Assembly: GCA_963681505.1 (NCBI GenBank)
Contig: OY811974.1
Coordinates: forward strand, 2,930,511-2,994,510
Reading direction: 5' to 3'
Length of the DNA stretch: 64,000 nucleotides
Source of the DNA: Eunapius fragilis
Lineage: Eukaryota; Porifera; Demospongiae; Spongillida; Spongillidae
The notes under the pieces are model-generated. The model was given only the letters and a program-made list of their open reading frames with translations, searched no databases and was not told the DNA's origin. Below, in pieces: positions 36,206-48,951 of the stretch. Position 1 is the first letter of the stretch. Each line of letters begins with the position of its first letter. The position numbers and the translations under genes were made by a program.

Positions 36206-36530
36206 AGGTTATTCTTATAGCAACATGCTAGTGCTTGTGTAATTATCAGTACCATTCAATTTGCGGTTAACCCAAAATTAAAGACAGCAGTATTATCTTT
36301 GTATGGTAGAGCAAAGGAACCTATTAAGGAACAACCAACTTCTCTTGACTGATGCAGACAAACTATGCATGCTAGAAAGATAATTTAAACACTGTTGGAT
36401 AGAGAATTTAACGGAGATTACAACCATAGTAATCGTAGCAAATGTTGCATGAATCCTGGTACCGAAAACTCATTGTTCGGCAAACATACCTCAATGTATA
36501 TGGGAAAGGAACAACCACATCAAAGGGTTG

Positions 36531-36767
36531 TTATATAAACACACAGCTGCATGCATAGGGTTTGCCTTGGGAGGTGCTACTGCGAAATCTATCGTCTATC
36601 CAACTTCATTGTAGTGTAATTATGGCCGATAAACGTAAAGGCTATTCTTGAACTTAAGGGGTGTGGGGATGATGAAAGAAGAGGTGTTCGAAGCTGCAAA
36701 GGCACTAGAGCCTGAGAAGAAAGGCTGTACGTTTTATTTTATTGTGCTAGGCATCAGCTTTGAATGA
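36531..36767 (+). promoter_or_regulatory. TATA-like promoter with short ORFs (speculative gene start)
   Basis: TTATATAAAC at 36531 lies about 90 bases before ATGGCCGATAAACGTAAAGG (MADKRKGYS, stop). A second ORF from 36669 reads MMKEEVFEAAKALEPEKKGC, then TFYFIVLGISFE, and stops at 36767. The codon content looks protein-like, but the pieces do not join by a plausible intron. It could be a degenerate gene start or chance. Confidence 0.2.
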
Positions 36768-37887
36768 ATATCTATAGTAGATACAACATCTGTGGGTCAA
36801 TCAGTTCATTGATCTGCGCTAAAAAAAAACAGCAAACCCATAATGTTGATTATATTTTTGAATGAGATTTAGTGTTCCTTAATCGGGGTGGCAAAACATA
36901 TTGGATACATCTCTGCTTGCTAAGATCGATGTTTCAAATATGTCTTTTGCTATGGTACAATCACCATTTATGATCCAAATGTAGAATATCCTGGGTGTGT
37001 GTAGTAGTGCTCCGTCTCTCGTGCCCACAAAATCGAAATACGGATGGGAAGTGTGCCGCGCGCTCTTTCTGCTAACGCTACTAATGGCAAGGTTTGTTGC
37101 TCAGTATACTGAGCGCAAGCACTTTCATATATGCATAGGCTATTGTATGGATGAGCGGTCACTAAGTACTAGTATAGTAGCTTGTTCAGCCGACAGCCGT
37201 GTGCATCCACGGCTGCCTGCTATTGGCTATATAAATTATAGTGCCGGAGCACTACGCCTTGGACCCTACAGTGGCATGCGCTATAATCTTGAGCACTAGC
37301 AGTGTGTCATAAGTCGTACAGCCGTGCGTGCTCTAATAAATGCACACAGAGGTTGTTTTTAATTTAGTTCTGTTGCGGTTTGGTGTAGATTACTTATATG
37401 TATCGTCAATAATTTTGCACCCACCTCAATATAGGAACACTTGGTCTGACGCCACAATCATCTGCAATGAATTGCCACCCTCTATCAACAAGCACAGGCA
37501 CAGGATGAGGTAATAAAAGTAAGTTGCTAGGTGTGAGGGTCATAAATGTATTGCTCAATAGTTAAGTGATAATCACTACTTCTCTGGCTGTCACAGATAA
37601 TCTGACCTATGGATCAGGTCCCTACTGCAATAGATGTAGATTTGTTAGCTTGAATTAAGGGAGGGTGTAAGACGTAATATGGAAGTGATATGAAGAGACT
37701 TCAGTCTTTCAGTCTGCCCCAAAATTAAATTAAATAATACATTATGCACTTATGACTGAGCCATTTTAGAATGCTCCCAAACCAGCTCCATTTGGGTTCA
37801 CTGGAATAGTTCACATTATTATCACATATTGGTCCCCCACTTAGCACACTACCCTGTACTCAACCATAAGGGTGTGCACAGGTATAT

Positions 37888-38140
37888 GAACAAAGCTGCA
37901 ATCAGAAAACGTGTGAGCTAGTTTCTAGTTGAAAGTTTTCAATGGAGCCATTCTGTCTGGCATGCACGTGTGCAGCATTGGTGCAATGTTGGATGCAAAG
38001 GATGGCTATTATGGGTGGTGGGCAAGTCCTAGTTAGCTAAGGGATAGTGTTCAAACGATTTGTGCGAAGCATGTAACCAAATGTAACTAAATCCTCTAAA
38101 CAAATTCCTGACATTACAATAGAGTTTGGCAGCCTTTGAT
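37888..38140. repeat. Direct duplication, copy 1
   Basis: About 250 bases including AAGCTGCAATCAGAAAACG, ATGGAGCCATTCTGTCTGGC, CATGCACGTGTGCAGCATTG and TTTGGCAGCCTTTGAT, repeated at 38744-38992 at high identity. The offset is about 855 bases. The region between contains the palindrome at 38314-38437. Confidence 0.8.
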
Positions 38141-38313
38141 CATATGTGCTATACTTATCCCTTGAGGTGTGGAAGGCCTGTTTTGTGCCCATGCAACAAC
38201 TATGATGTTGCATAGTCTACACAGTTGTGAGGCTATCGCCTGGTTTCATCATTTGCAGCAACCACTCAGAGCTGAACATAGACAAGTAATACGTTGGTAA
38301 AGATTACAGATAC

Positions 38314-38437
38314 GACGTTAATTAGGTTTTTTAAAAATTCCCTTAAAAGAACCACACAAATTTTATATAGGCACCATCCTCAGACTAAAATTTGTGTGGT
38401 TCTTTTAAGGGAATTTTTTAAAAACCTAATTAACGTC
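38314..38437. mobile_element. 124-base palindromic miniature element, perfect arms
   Basis: Arms of 52 bases (38314-38365 and 38386-38437) are essentially perfect complements. The left begins GACGTTAATTAGGTTTTTTA and the right ends with TAAAAACCTAATTAACGTC. The loop is 20 bases. Perfect arms suggest recent origin or gene conversion between arms. Noncoding. Confidence 0.8.
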
Positions 38438-38743
38438 GCACATATTAATGGTAGTTTATTGAGAGCATTATTAATGACACTTAATAAATGACACTTTATA
38501 AGGTGGCGTGGTTATTTGTACTACATCTTAGGATTTAAATAGAAAAGCCCTCCTGCTTTACACAATGCAGCCATGAAATGGTAAAAATATCAACAAGATA
38601 GTTCAGTTCAAATGTGGTTAGTGTTACAGAGTTCAAACTTTGCACTTTATCACGTCTTCATGATACATACAAGATGGTTAGTTATGAAAAAGATTGGACA
38701 ATGTCATGCAAAAAGTTGATAGAACTGACCCAAGTACGTGAAA

Positions 38744-38992
38744 AGCTGCAATCAGAAAATGTGTGAGCTAGTTTCCGATTGAAAGTTTTCAATGGAGCCA
38801 TTCTGTCTGGCATGCACGTGTGCAGCATTGGTGCAATGTTGAAAGCAAAGGATGGCTATTATGGGTGGTGGGCAAGTCCTAGTTAGCTAAGGGATAGTGT
38901 TCAACAATTTGTGCAAAACATGGTAACTAAATCATGAACCTTAAACCCAAATCCTGACACTACCATAAAAAGAATTTGGCAGCCTTTGATAT
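38744..38992. repeat. Direct duplication, copy 2
   Basis: Second copy of 37888-38140, with small substitutions (for example ACGTGTGAGC versus ATGTGTGAGC) and a short deletion around GTTCAACAATTTG. Confidence 0.8.
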
Positions 38993-39829
38993 TTAATAAG
39001 GATGCACCCCTCCCTAAATCATGTTGTGTCAAATTATCATTCCATTTATAAATAGTTTGGACACACTTGAAGAATCAAATCCACCTGCCTGGCTTATAGG
39101 GCCAAGGGGTTGCCTGCAAACTACATCTAGGTTTACCATTGTTAATATTTGAGGAAAAAATTAATACACTGGCCACTAAAAATATAGCTCTGCTTTGCAT
39201 CTCAAAATGAACTTGAACTTGTAACAGTAGAAGGGGTTGGATTTTTACGGCATGGTTATGTGTGTTCTATGTGGTGTGTGTAAGTGTTTGTGAATTGTGT
39301 ATGTGAGGTATATGTATGTGTGTGTGGCTATATGTGAATCTCCATTGTCATAAGACTAAGGCTGTTCTTAGTGCATGTGTATTTTTGTATGTGTGTATTT
39401 TGGTGCATGTATGTGTGCGTGTGCATGTGCGTGTGCTTTATTACACTTAAACATCATTTCTAGATATATCATTTTTGGGACTGGTTACAATGTGTCAGGA
39501 CACAAAGATTGGCTGACGTAAGCACACATGACAGATACACATATCTGCATCATAAATGGGTTTACCGTTCCCAATGAATTCATCCAGACCTTTACCAATA
39601 TGAAGTTACTCATGTTCACGGCTTTGGATTATGTTGTTTAAACCCCTTCCAGCTACCTAAGATTTTTCTTCTGCCTCATTTAGCTGGTTTTGGACACCTC
39701 TACTTTTAGCTAAACTAAAATATTCCGATTTTAATCGGTTAAAAGGTGCATCTACATCTGGTTATGTGAATGAACAAGGACGAGGTGTAGTGCTATGTAA
39801 AAATATCTATTACTTCAACCCGTCACTGG

Positions 39830-40830
39830 GTTGAGCTGAATCATGGAATGCATACCCACCTTAAACAGCCATAAAATGGTGGATAGGTGGCAATATTATC
39901 TCATAATACTCTAAACACTGTCCTCCTTACTTTAAGACTCCATTCGGTATCTCAACTCGTGTCCATGTGCTGAGCCCAACACATGCCTGCATGCTCTTTG
40001 ACTAATCGAAATTCGATACCTCTATTCAAAACTCTTGGTTGGCCCCAATTGTTGGAATGCCTTGAAATACTGTCAGTTGTTACATGTAGGTTAGATCACT
40101 AGATGTACACCACCATTTTATGGCTGCTTCATGTGGGACTATGATTGTAGTGATTTTGAATAATATCTAACTATCTAATCTAACAACAGACAGTGTTTAT
40201 AGGCATGCTTCCTTGCTCTATGCTCCATCTGGTACCTCAACTCCATCCCTGGGCTCAATGTGCTTACACACCTAAACAGGAATTGGTGGTGGTGGTGAGT
40301 GGGTGTGGCAACATAACTTGCAACAGACATTGTTGGTCCTTTTTATAGACTCCACTTGGTACATTCATTGGTATGCATAACCACCTAGACAGCCATAAGA
40401 TAGTAGTGGTGTTGGGTGGGGATGGCATCATCTTGAGATCTAACAACAGTCTACTTGCCCCCTCAGCTTCATCATGTACCTCAATTCCATCCCTGTGCTG
40501 AGCCCAACACACCCCACCTAAAATGGAAGTGATGGTAATGCTGGGTGGAGGCAGTGTTTTTTGGCATGCCTCCATGCTCTAGCTAGACCCATTTAATTAG
40601 TACCTAAACTCCTATACTGGGTTGAGCCAAATCATGGAATGCATACTCTGCACCTAAACATGCAGGCAAATGCTGGGAGGGGTTAGCAACATCTTATGAT
40701 CTACCTATACCAACAGATAGTGTTGCTAAGGAATGCATCCTGGCACTAGTCTCCATTTAGTTCATCAACTCCACCCCTGGGCTGAGCCCAAACATGGATT
40801 GCATACCCACCTAGATGGTGTTGATCAGAT
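39830..40830. repeat. Diverged tandem/dispersed repeats with CAGCCATAAAATGG core
   Basis: The block repeats an ordered set of words: GAGC(C)AAATCATGGAATGCAT, ACCCACCTAAACAGCC, ATAAAATGGTGGTGATGCTG, GGGTGG, ACATCTTATGATCTA, ACAGATAGTGTTG and a CTCCATTTAGT-CATCAACTCC segment. At least five partial copies of about 150-240 bases occur, varied by indels. The frame at 40264-40575 is a by-product of this repeat. Confidence 0.6.
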
Positions 40831-41142
40831 GCTGGGTGGTTGTGGCAAAATCTTGCCACATTCATGTATGCATGGGCAGCCTCATCTTATTTTGGGCCGG
40901 TAATAGACTTTTTCAGCCACTGTTTTCCAATGTCACAGTTGTAATGCTGATTGGGCGTGGCTTATTTACACTGATAAGGTGGAACGACAAGATGGATGAT
41001 TTTTATACATGATTATTACTTTCTCAAGCAACAAATGCAGGAATGTAGTTACATCTGGAATGTATTGTAGTAACCATGTTGCATTTGGCTGTATACACAC
41101 AGACACATAACTGTCACAGCATATGTGGGCATGTGTACATGC

Positions 41143-41210
41143 ACATGTAAGTGATCTTAGAGGAAACATTGCATACATGTAAGTGATCTTAGAGGAAACA
41201 TTGCGGATGT
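41143..41210. repeat. 34-base tandem duplication
   Basis: Two copies of ACATGTAAGTGATCTTAGAG plus GAAACATTGC in direct tandem. Confidence 0.85.
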
Positions 41211-41448
41211 TTGTGAGGTGCGATTGATATTGATATGTTTACCCTATTCACTTCCAATTTAGCTTTATCATTTGTTCCTCAAGTCCATCCGTTCGTTCAT
41301 GTGGGTGTACTACATTGAAGGGTGGGGGGTAATGAAAAGGTGTCTAATTTCATTGCAAATATGTATATTTGCAGCAGACCCCGCCTCCACCCTCAGTCTA
41401 CGTCCTGCTCTTCCCAGTAATGGGAGACTAGTGTGGGGGAGGTGGAGA

Positions 41449-41650
41449 GGCTAGTGTAGGGAAGGTGGGGAGGTTAGCATAGGGAAGGTGGGGAGGCTAG
41501 CATAGGGAAGGTGGGGAGGCTAGCATAGGGAAGGTGGGGAGGCTAGCATAGGGAAGGTGGGGAGGCTAGCATAGGGAAGGTGGGGAGGCTAGCATAGGGA
41601 AGGTGGGGAGGCTAGCATAGGGAAGGTGGGGAGGCTAGCATAGGGAAGGT
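41449..41650. repeat. 23-base minisatellite, short array (about 9 units)
   Basis: The unit is AGGCTAGCATAGGGAAGG followed by TGGGG. Apart from the first two units the copies are identical, all of the AGCATA type. It sits immediately before segmental duplicon 1. Confidence 0.9.
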
Positions 41651-41843
41651 AAAATGTGAGAGCCCTTTACTTTTTGAGAACAAATGAAACCATGCAGGTG
41701 TGCAATTATTGGTTATCTTATTTGTGGTTAACAGAGTTTTTATACAGTACATGTAGGTTATAGATTTCTGGATGTGTCATGTACATGTAGGCCTCTCACC
41801 TTTTGTCCTCTATACTTTTTACTGATTCGATTTCATCATCCAG

Positions 41844-41938
41844 ATCTTCGGAAGCAAACCTCATGTGCTGGAACTGGGACTCCTTTTATTCTTCCACCTC
41901 CCCTGAAATCAATCTTGAAGTGGCTACTAACACTCAAG
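41844..41938 (+). CDS. Exon-like block in duplicon 1, unrecognised
   Basis: Acceptor CATCATCCAG and donor CTCAAG|GTATCA bound 95 bases with an open frame SSEANLMCWNWDSFYSST, then SPEINLEVATNTQ. The duplicate at 45737-45831 keeps both splice sites and the frame; its two differences are Asn-to-Asp and a silent Ala change. A second frame is also open, so coding is not proven. No adjoining exon was found. Confidence 0.3.
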
Positions 41939-42442
41939 GTATCACACATCCAGGAGTCACACTACTGATGCAACTTTTGCTAGATATTTGACCATGACCA
42001 CAGTCAACTGAGCAGATATATGAAAAGTACTGGTAATGGTTTTAGGGCTATGTCATACATTTTTGTTGGGGGGGGGATGGTTGGGATGGGGGGGTACCTC
42101 TTAGGCACCTCATATAAAACATGTACTTTCGTTAGAGATTCACTGTTAACAGATGTCATCAACAGAGAGAAGGTCTGTAACTTATAGCAGTATTGATATT
42201 GGAAGGAGGGATAGAAGAGAGATTAGAGTGTTGGAGGAGTAGTGGTGGAAGAGAGGAGGGGGAGAGCGGTGAGGGAGGAAGGGAGAAACATAATAGTAGT
42301 GTGAATACATATATGTGACATTCATTACATGTATCATTGTTCACAATTCCTCTCAATGATATCTGAACATTTATTTGAGTTTTGGGCTCAAGAGGTACAC
42401 ACAAGGATGTGCTCACTTCAGGCAAACACAGCCTTGTGTGTA

Positions 42443-42543
<101 letters not shown>

Positions 42544-43139
42544 ATTAGTGTGTGTGTTTGTAATCACTAGTTACCTAACATTGCTGACATTGTTGCACAA
42601 GAAATCACCTTACATGTAGAAGGTTCAGGGGAGTATTCAGGGTTTAGAGTGACAGAAAGGGGGGGGGGCACATTATAGTGTAACTGGGATGGGTTACCCT
42701 TCCCACCCCATGCAGCTATGTGGGGTGTGTATTAGCTGCCCCATGGAAGCTTTGCTCATTGTTTTCTCTAGTGGGTTGAGCGGACCCATACTGCCCACCA
42801 ACATCCCACCCCCCCCCCCCCCCAACACCCATACCCTCATTGACCGGATCCACCCCTGCGGTTGTGCATGCAGAAAGGGGTCTTTTTTTTACAGTTACCT
42901 TTTGTCAGCGAGGGGGCATGCATGCAAAGATTATGTATGTGCACATAGGTACAGGGGAGGGTGGGTGGGTGGGAGAGTAACTTTGTAAGTGTGATGCAAG
43001 CTACTGCATGCAGCAATGTGTTTATAGAGCATAATGGGGAATCCAATTTGGATGGTTACTTCTAGAGCTTCTCTTCCATGTGTCATTAATGACTATCAAA
43101 ATATGTGACTGCACAATGGCATTAGATGGTTACCTGGCA

Positions 43140-43395
<256 letters not shown>

Positions 43396-43683
43396 TGTGT
43401 GTATATATTAAAGTTATAAAACACTGAATTTATAATCCTGCAATTTTCTTGAACCTCTTTGTCACCCATTCCCTGCATATGATCCATTCCCTTTATACTA
43501 TATTTCTTGGCCATGCCTTTCACCCACTGTGTAGGTGCATATATGAATGTTGTTGTTGTCAGCGTACATACATGTACATGTAGGTCTGTTTGAAACAGCA
43601 AGCCATATGACCCTAGTCTTGTACCCTGACCCCATATTTTCATACATGTACAGTAGCTGTGGATGGCCTGTCTGACATGAGCT

Positions 43684-43742
43684 GTGTGTGTGGTGTGTGT
43701 GTGTGTGGTGTGTGTGTGTGTTTGTGTGTGTGTGTGCATGCC

Positions 43743-43803
<61 letters not shown>

Positions 43804-43888
43804 ATATGCGTGTACAGCCATCATTAGTTCTGTTATCAGGAACAGCCAGTCTATGCACACACACATGCACACGAGCACACACACCACA

Positions 43889-43976
<88 letters not shown>

Positions 43977-44067
43977 ACACACGCTAACACATGGCCCAAA
44001 ACTGACAGGCAAAACGATTTCCCAATGGATAATATTATTCCCACTGTAGTAGCACGTTATGTACTTG

Positions 44068-44104
<37 letters not shown>

Positions 44105-44350
44105 ATTGAGTGCGTGCTTGTACGTGACATCATTAGTTCTGTTATCAAGAACAGCCAGCTATACATGTATATGCACACACACACAGGCACACACACACAC
44201 ACACAAAACAAACTTACATGTATAAACTTATAAATTATTCGCACTGTAGTGGCACATTATGAACTTGTAGGTGTGTGTGCATGTATGTGTGTGTGTTGTG
44301 TGTGCATGTGTGTGTGCATGTGCACGTGTGTGAATGTGTGTCTACATCAA
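43684..44350. repeat. Opposed (TG)n and (AC)n arrays with duplicated spacer
   Basis: A TG array (43684-43800), a spacer with CATCATTAGTTCTGTTATCA and GGAACAGCCAG, then an AC array (43858-43980). The spacer word recurs at 44130-44158 between smaller TG and AC blocks, so the TG-spacer-AC cassette is duplicated. Opposed TG/AC blocks can fold into hairpins. Noncoding. Confidence 0.75.
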
Positions 44351-44604
44351 GAAGATTAAGCTCCACATCCCTTTATAGACATTTCATTTTCAATTGGGTA
44401 CAGGAACTATTCTACATGTATACATGTGTATGTACATGCATGCACACGTACTGAGCACTAGGTTATGTGCTCAACAAGGTAAAGATGAGCAAAAGCTGTC
44501 TCTCTACACACATCATTCAATGTTGCACACCAGGACTGTACATGCATATACACCCACACAATGCTCAACTCTACATGATGGTTAGCGCTATACCTAGTGG
44601 TAGG

Positions 44605-45550
44605 TTAACGTAGAGAATGTGGGGAGGTTAGTGTAGGGAAGGTGGGAGGCTAGTGTAAGAAAGGTGGGGAGGCTAGTGTAGGGAAGGTGGGGGCTAGTGT
44701 AGGGAAGGTGGGGAGGCTAGTGTAGGGAAGGTGGGGGCTAGTGTAGGGAAGGTGGGAGGCTAGTGTAAGGAAGGTGGGGAGGCTAGCGTAGGGAAGGTGG
44801 GGAGGCTAGTGTAGGGAAGGTGGGGGCTAGTGTAGGGAAGGTGGGAGGCTAGTGTAAGGAAGGTGGGGAGGCTAGCGTAGGGAAGGTGGGAGGCTAGTGT
44901 AAGGAAGGTGGGGAGGCTAGTGTAGGGAAGGTGGGAGGCTAGTGTAGGGAAGGTGGGGAGGCTAGCGTAGGGAAGGTGGGGAGGCTAGCGTAGGGAAGGT
45001 GGGGAGGCTAGTGTAAGGAAGGTGGGGAGGCTAGTGTAGGGAAGGTGGGGAGGCTAGTGTAAGGAAGGTGGGAAAGCTAGTGTAGGGAAGGTGGGGAGGC
45101 TAGTGTAGGGAAGGTGGGGAGGCTAGTGTAGGGAAGGTGGGGAGGCTAGTGTAGGGAAGGTGGGGAGGCTAGCGTAGGGAAGGTGGGGAGGCTAGTGTAA
45201 GGAAGGTGGGGAGGCTAGCGTAGGGAAGGTGGGAAGGCTAGTGTAAGGAAGGTGGGGAGGCTAGTGTAGGGAAGGTGGGGAGGCTAGTGTAAGGAAGGTG
45301 GGGAGGCTAGTGTAGGGAAGGTGGGAAAGCTAGTGTAGGGAAGGTGGGGAGGCTAGTGTAGGGAAGGTGGGGAGGCTAGTGTAGGGAAGGTGGGGAGGCT
45401 AGTGTAGGGAAGGTGGGGAGGCTAGTGTAGGGAAGGTGGGGAGGCTAGTGTAGGGAAGGTGGGGAGGCTAGCATAGGGAAGGTGGGGGCTAGTGTAGGGA
45501 AGGTGGGGAGGCTAGTGTAGGGAAGGTGGGGAGGCTAGTGTAGGGAAGGT
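44605..45550. repeat. 23-base minisatellite, long array (about 41 units)
   Basis: Same unit as at 41449-41650 but mostly AGTGTA and AGCGTA types, with GTAAGGAA and GTGGGGGCT variants arranged in recurrent blocks. It directly precedes segmental duplicon 2. Confidence 0.9.
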
Positions 45551-45736
45551 TAAATGTGAGACTTTTTGAGAACAAATGAAACCATGCAGGTGTGCAATTA
45601 TCGGTTATCTTATTTGTGGTTAACAGAGTTTATGTACATGTAGGTTATAGATTTCTGGATGTGTCATGTACATGTAGGCCTCTCACCTTTTGTCCTCTAT
45701 ACATGCACTTTTTACTGATTCGATTTCATCATCCAG

Positions 45737-45831
45737 ATCTTCGGAAGCAAACCTCATGTGCTGGAACTGGGACTCCTTTTATTCTTCCACCTCCCCTGAA
45801 ATCGATCTTGAAGTGGCGACTAACACTCAAG
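45737..45831 (+). CDS. Exon-like block in duplicon 2, unrecognised
   Basis: Duplicate of 41844-41938 with the same acceptor (CATCATCCAG) and donor (CAAG|GTATCA). The frame reads SSEANLMCWNWDSFYSST, then SPEIDLEVATNTQ. Retention of splice sites and frame is weak support for coding; the duplicons are so similar that chance retention is also possible. Confidence 0.3.
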
Positions 45832-46022
45832 GTATCACACATCCAGGAGTCACACTACTGATGCAACTTTTGCTAGATATTTGACCATGACCACAGTCAA
45901 CTGAGCAGATATATGAAAAGTACTGGTAATGGTTTTAGGGCTATGTCATACATGTACATTTTTGTTGGGGGGGGGGGGGGGGGATGGTTGGGATGGGGGG
46001 TACCTCTTAGAGAGAGAGAGAG

Positions 46023-46200
<178 letters not shown>

Positions 46201-46802
46201 AGAGAGAGCATTAGTGTGTGTGACTGTAGTCCAATATCATTGTTGCACAAGAAATCACCTTACATGTAGAATGTTCAGGGGAGTATTTAGGGTTTAGAGT
46301 GATGAAAGGGGGGGCACATTATAGTGTAACTGGGATGGGTTACCCTTCCTACCCCATGCAGCTATGTGGGGTGTGCTTTAGCTGCCCCATGGAAGCTTTG
46401 CTCATTGTTTTCTCTAGTGGGTTGAGTGGACCCATACTGCCCACCAACCCCCCCCCCCCCCCCCCCAACACCCATCCCCTCAGTGACTGGATTCACCCCT
46501 GCAGTTGTGTATGCAGAAAGGGGTCTTTTGTTAACAGTTACCTTTTGTCAGTGAGGGGGCATGCATGGGAAGATTATGTATGTGCACATAGGTATAGGGG
46601 AGGGTGGGTGGGTGGGAGAGTAACTTTGTAAGTGTGATGCAAGCTACTGCCAGCAATGTATGTAAATTTTGTTTATAGAGCATAATGGGGAATCCAATTT
46701 GGATGGTTACTTCTAGAGCTTCTCTTCCATGTGTCATTAATGACTATCAAAATATGTGACTGCACAATGGCATTAGATGGTTACCTGGCAACTACTCTGT
46801 GT

Positions 46803-46843
<41 letters not shown>

Positions 46844-46856
46844 TGGGTGTGTGTGT

Positions 46857-46900
<44 letters not shown>

Positions 46901-47559
46901 CAAAATTACCCTTCTGGTAGTTTTTCATATTTTCAATGTTTTCATTATCTGTCAAATCCTAACAGCTTCTATCAAATGGTTCTTATGCATCCTAAATTGG
47001 ACTATTCGTCGTAAAGTTATAAGACACTGAATTTATAATTAGCCATACATGTACATGTAGATTTCAATGCAAGCGTTACTTTTCTTTTGCTTGTCCTGGA
47101 AAATTTGTCAATGTATCACAAGGGTGATTTTGCTGGACACTGTCCCATATGCTGTATGTATGTAGTATGTGCTTGAATGTTTGTAGGTACAGGCATTGTG
47201 TGCGTTCTAATAACCGTAAGATTGATGTGCTTATATCATAGCATGAAGCAGGGCGAAACTTACTATTGGTATACAAGTTCACCTTCTTACATAGTCATGG
47301 AGCCAGCTTAGATATTTTCTTTTGTGTCAGTGGTACACTCATATAATGACATTTTTAATGTTAAATTTAAATATAAGTGTTGCAGAGTCATCTATATGTA
47401 GCCATCCAATGCTACAAATAATTTTCTTTGGAAATGGCTTTACTTTGGCTAAGTGCCGCAGGTGGTTGTGTATGCACGCCAAACGAAGCTACCACACACG
47501 TACCTCTCTTGTTATTAAGTAATGATCTTTCATTGATCCATAGGACAGAGAAGGCAAGG

Positions 47560-48740
47560 AGACTAACAGCCAGTTGCCAACGAATGGGATATCAAAGCTC
47601 TGGCATTCGCTCTGACTAGGACCAGGTTTAACCTGCGAAGTGGCCTGGGACTTGCAACAATTTGATAATTGCAAGACGCGCAGCAAGTCAAGAAAAGTTG
47701 GTCTGTGCTTCAGGCTCCCAACAACCATAAACCTCAACTGCCAAAGGCACACACACCCACTCAATCTCCGAGCACTTTGCATCATTGCTGGCATGTTTCC
47801 TGTTCTCAGCCACCTGAGCTGTCGACCCAAATCGCTTCATGTAGAGTAATTGGAGTAAGCGGTGATGTGACAGTTATGTCAAAGGCTGCAGGTTTACCCA
47901 GCACTCAATTAGGAACAAGCATGTCGGCCGGCATTGTACGTCGGGCATCATGTCCCAAGTTTACCACTTCCCACTTCCATTTGTCCACCAATACCAGCTT
48001 GCCTACAAGATTCAAAAAAAGCATCTTGAAGCCTATTGTGGCGAGAGACCACATCAACATTACATGTATACCGAAAAGTTAGTGCATGCAATGGCCCAAG
48101 GATCTAGTGACAGAGCAATACAACAAGGGCATTTCTCCCCTACTGAATAGGTCAATCCCAAGCCACCATTTAATTGCTGTTTGGAACTCTGCAGATTCTA
48201 GATGGAGGTTGAGACCTGGAGATGGCACAACAGAAAGCCAAGAAGCCGCATGAGGGGATGTGACTGATAGTAGCCGTGGGCAGTGAAGAGCATTCAAAGA
48301 ATGCTCGAAACTGACTATTTTCAATCCTGCTGGAAACCTCCTTCTGATTCTTGGGTGAAGTCAACAATTCATCAATGGAAGTAGCTTCAACTGGAGAAAC
48401 AAAGCTATTAAAGAAATCTAATGACTGGAGAAGATGGTGACTTGTGTTGGATGCAGAGCCTGACACTGCAAAAGAAGCTGCATTGGCTGCCGCTGAATGC
48501 AGAGATAAGCCAGACCAAGCTCAGCAGGGCTTGTTGCCATGCTGTGTTGGGTGGGTCAATAGACAAACAGTCGGAAAAATACTGGCAAATATCAATGTCA
48601 AAGAAATGAAGCCCTCAGAAGCAAGGGAGGGGTGCATCTACAAATGTGAACAAATTTACAGAATCCTCGACATTGGCGAAGGAGTACCAAAGCAACTTGG
48701 GGAATCAAGGGATCCGACTTCCTTCAACAGTGCCAAGAAT
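47560..48740 (-). pseudogene. REL-type non-LTR retrotransposon copy a (5'-truncated, degraded)
   Basis: In shifting frames from high to low coordinates: LLRQCRGFCKFVHICRCTPP, AWQQALLSL, SLHSAAANAASFAVSGSASN, FNSFVSPVEATSIDELL, LHLESAEFQTAIKWWLG, the endonuclease core D-x-TVTSPLTPITLHEA, RKHASNDAKC, VCVPLAVEVYG and finally LNLVLVRANARAL. This is the thumb-to-C-terminus order of the family. Several frameshifts and a stop in the ADML segment show it is dead. The plus-strand open frame at 48444-48785 is its shadow. Confidence 0.7.
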
Positions 48741-48951
48741 TTGGAAGCACCTACTCTCTTCTCTGTCATTATTATGATTATTTAACAAACAATTATTATT
48801 TTATTTTATAAACCAACAATTTATTAGAAATATGCAAGAATTTTTTTAAAATATAATATAATAAACATGGATACACATAATACATATAGATAGAACTTAA
48901 TTAAATAAACATATTCAAGCACATGCACACACATAATAGCACATACAATTT

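Noticed and set aside
37222..37236. ATTGG followed by TATATAAA as a CCAAT/TATA promoter
   Set aside because: No convincing downstream gene on either strand; such words are frequent in AT-rich DNA.
48444..48785. Plus-strand 113-codon frame (LDAEPDTAKEAALAAAEC...)
   Set aside because: It is antisense to retrotransposon copy a, whose conserved motifs are on the minus strand.
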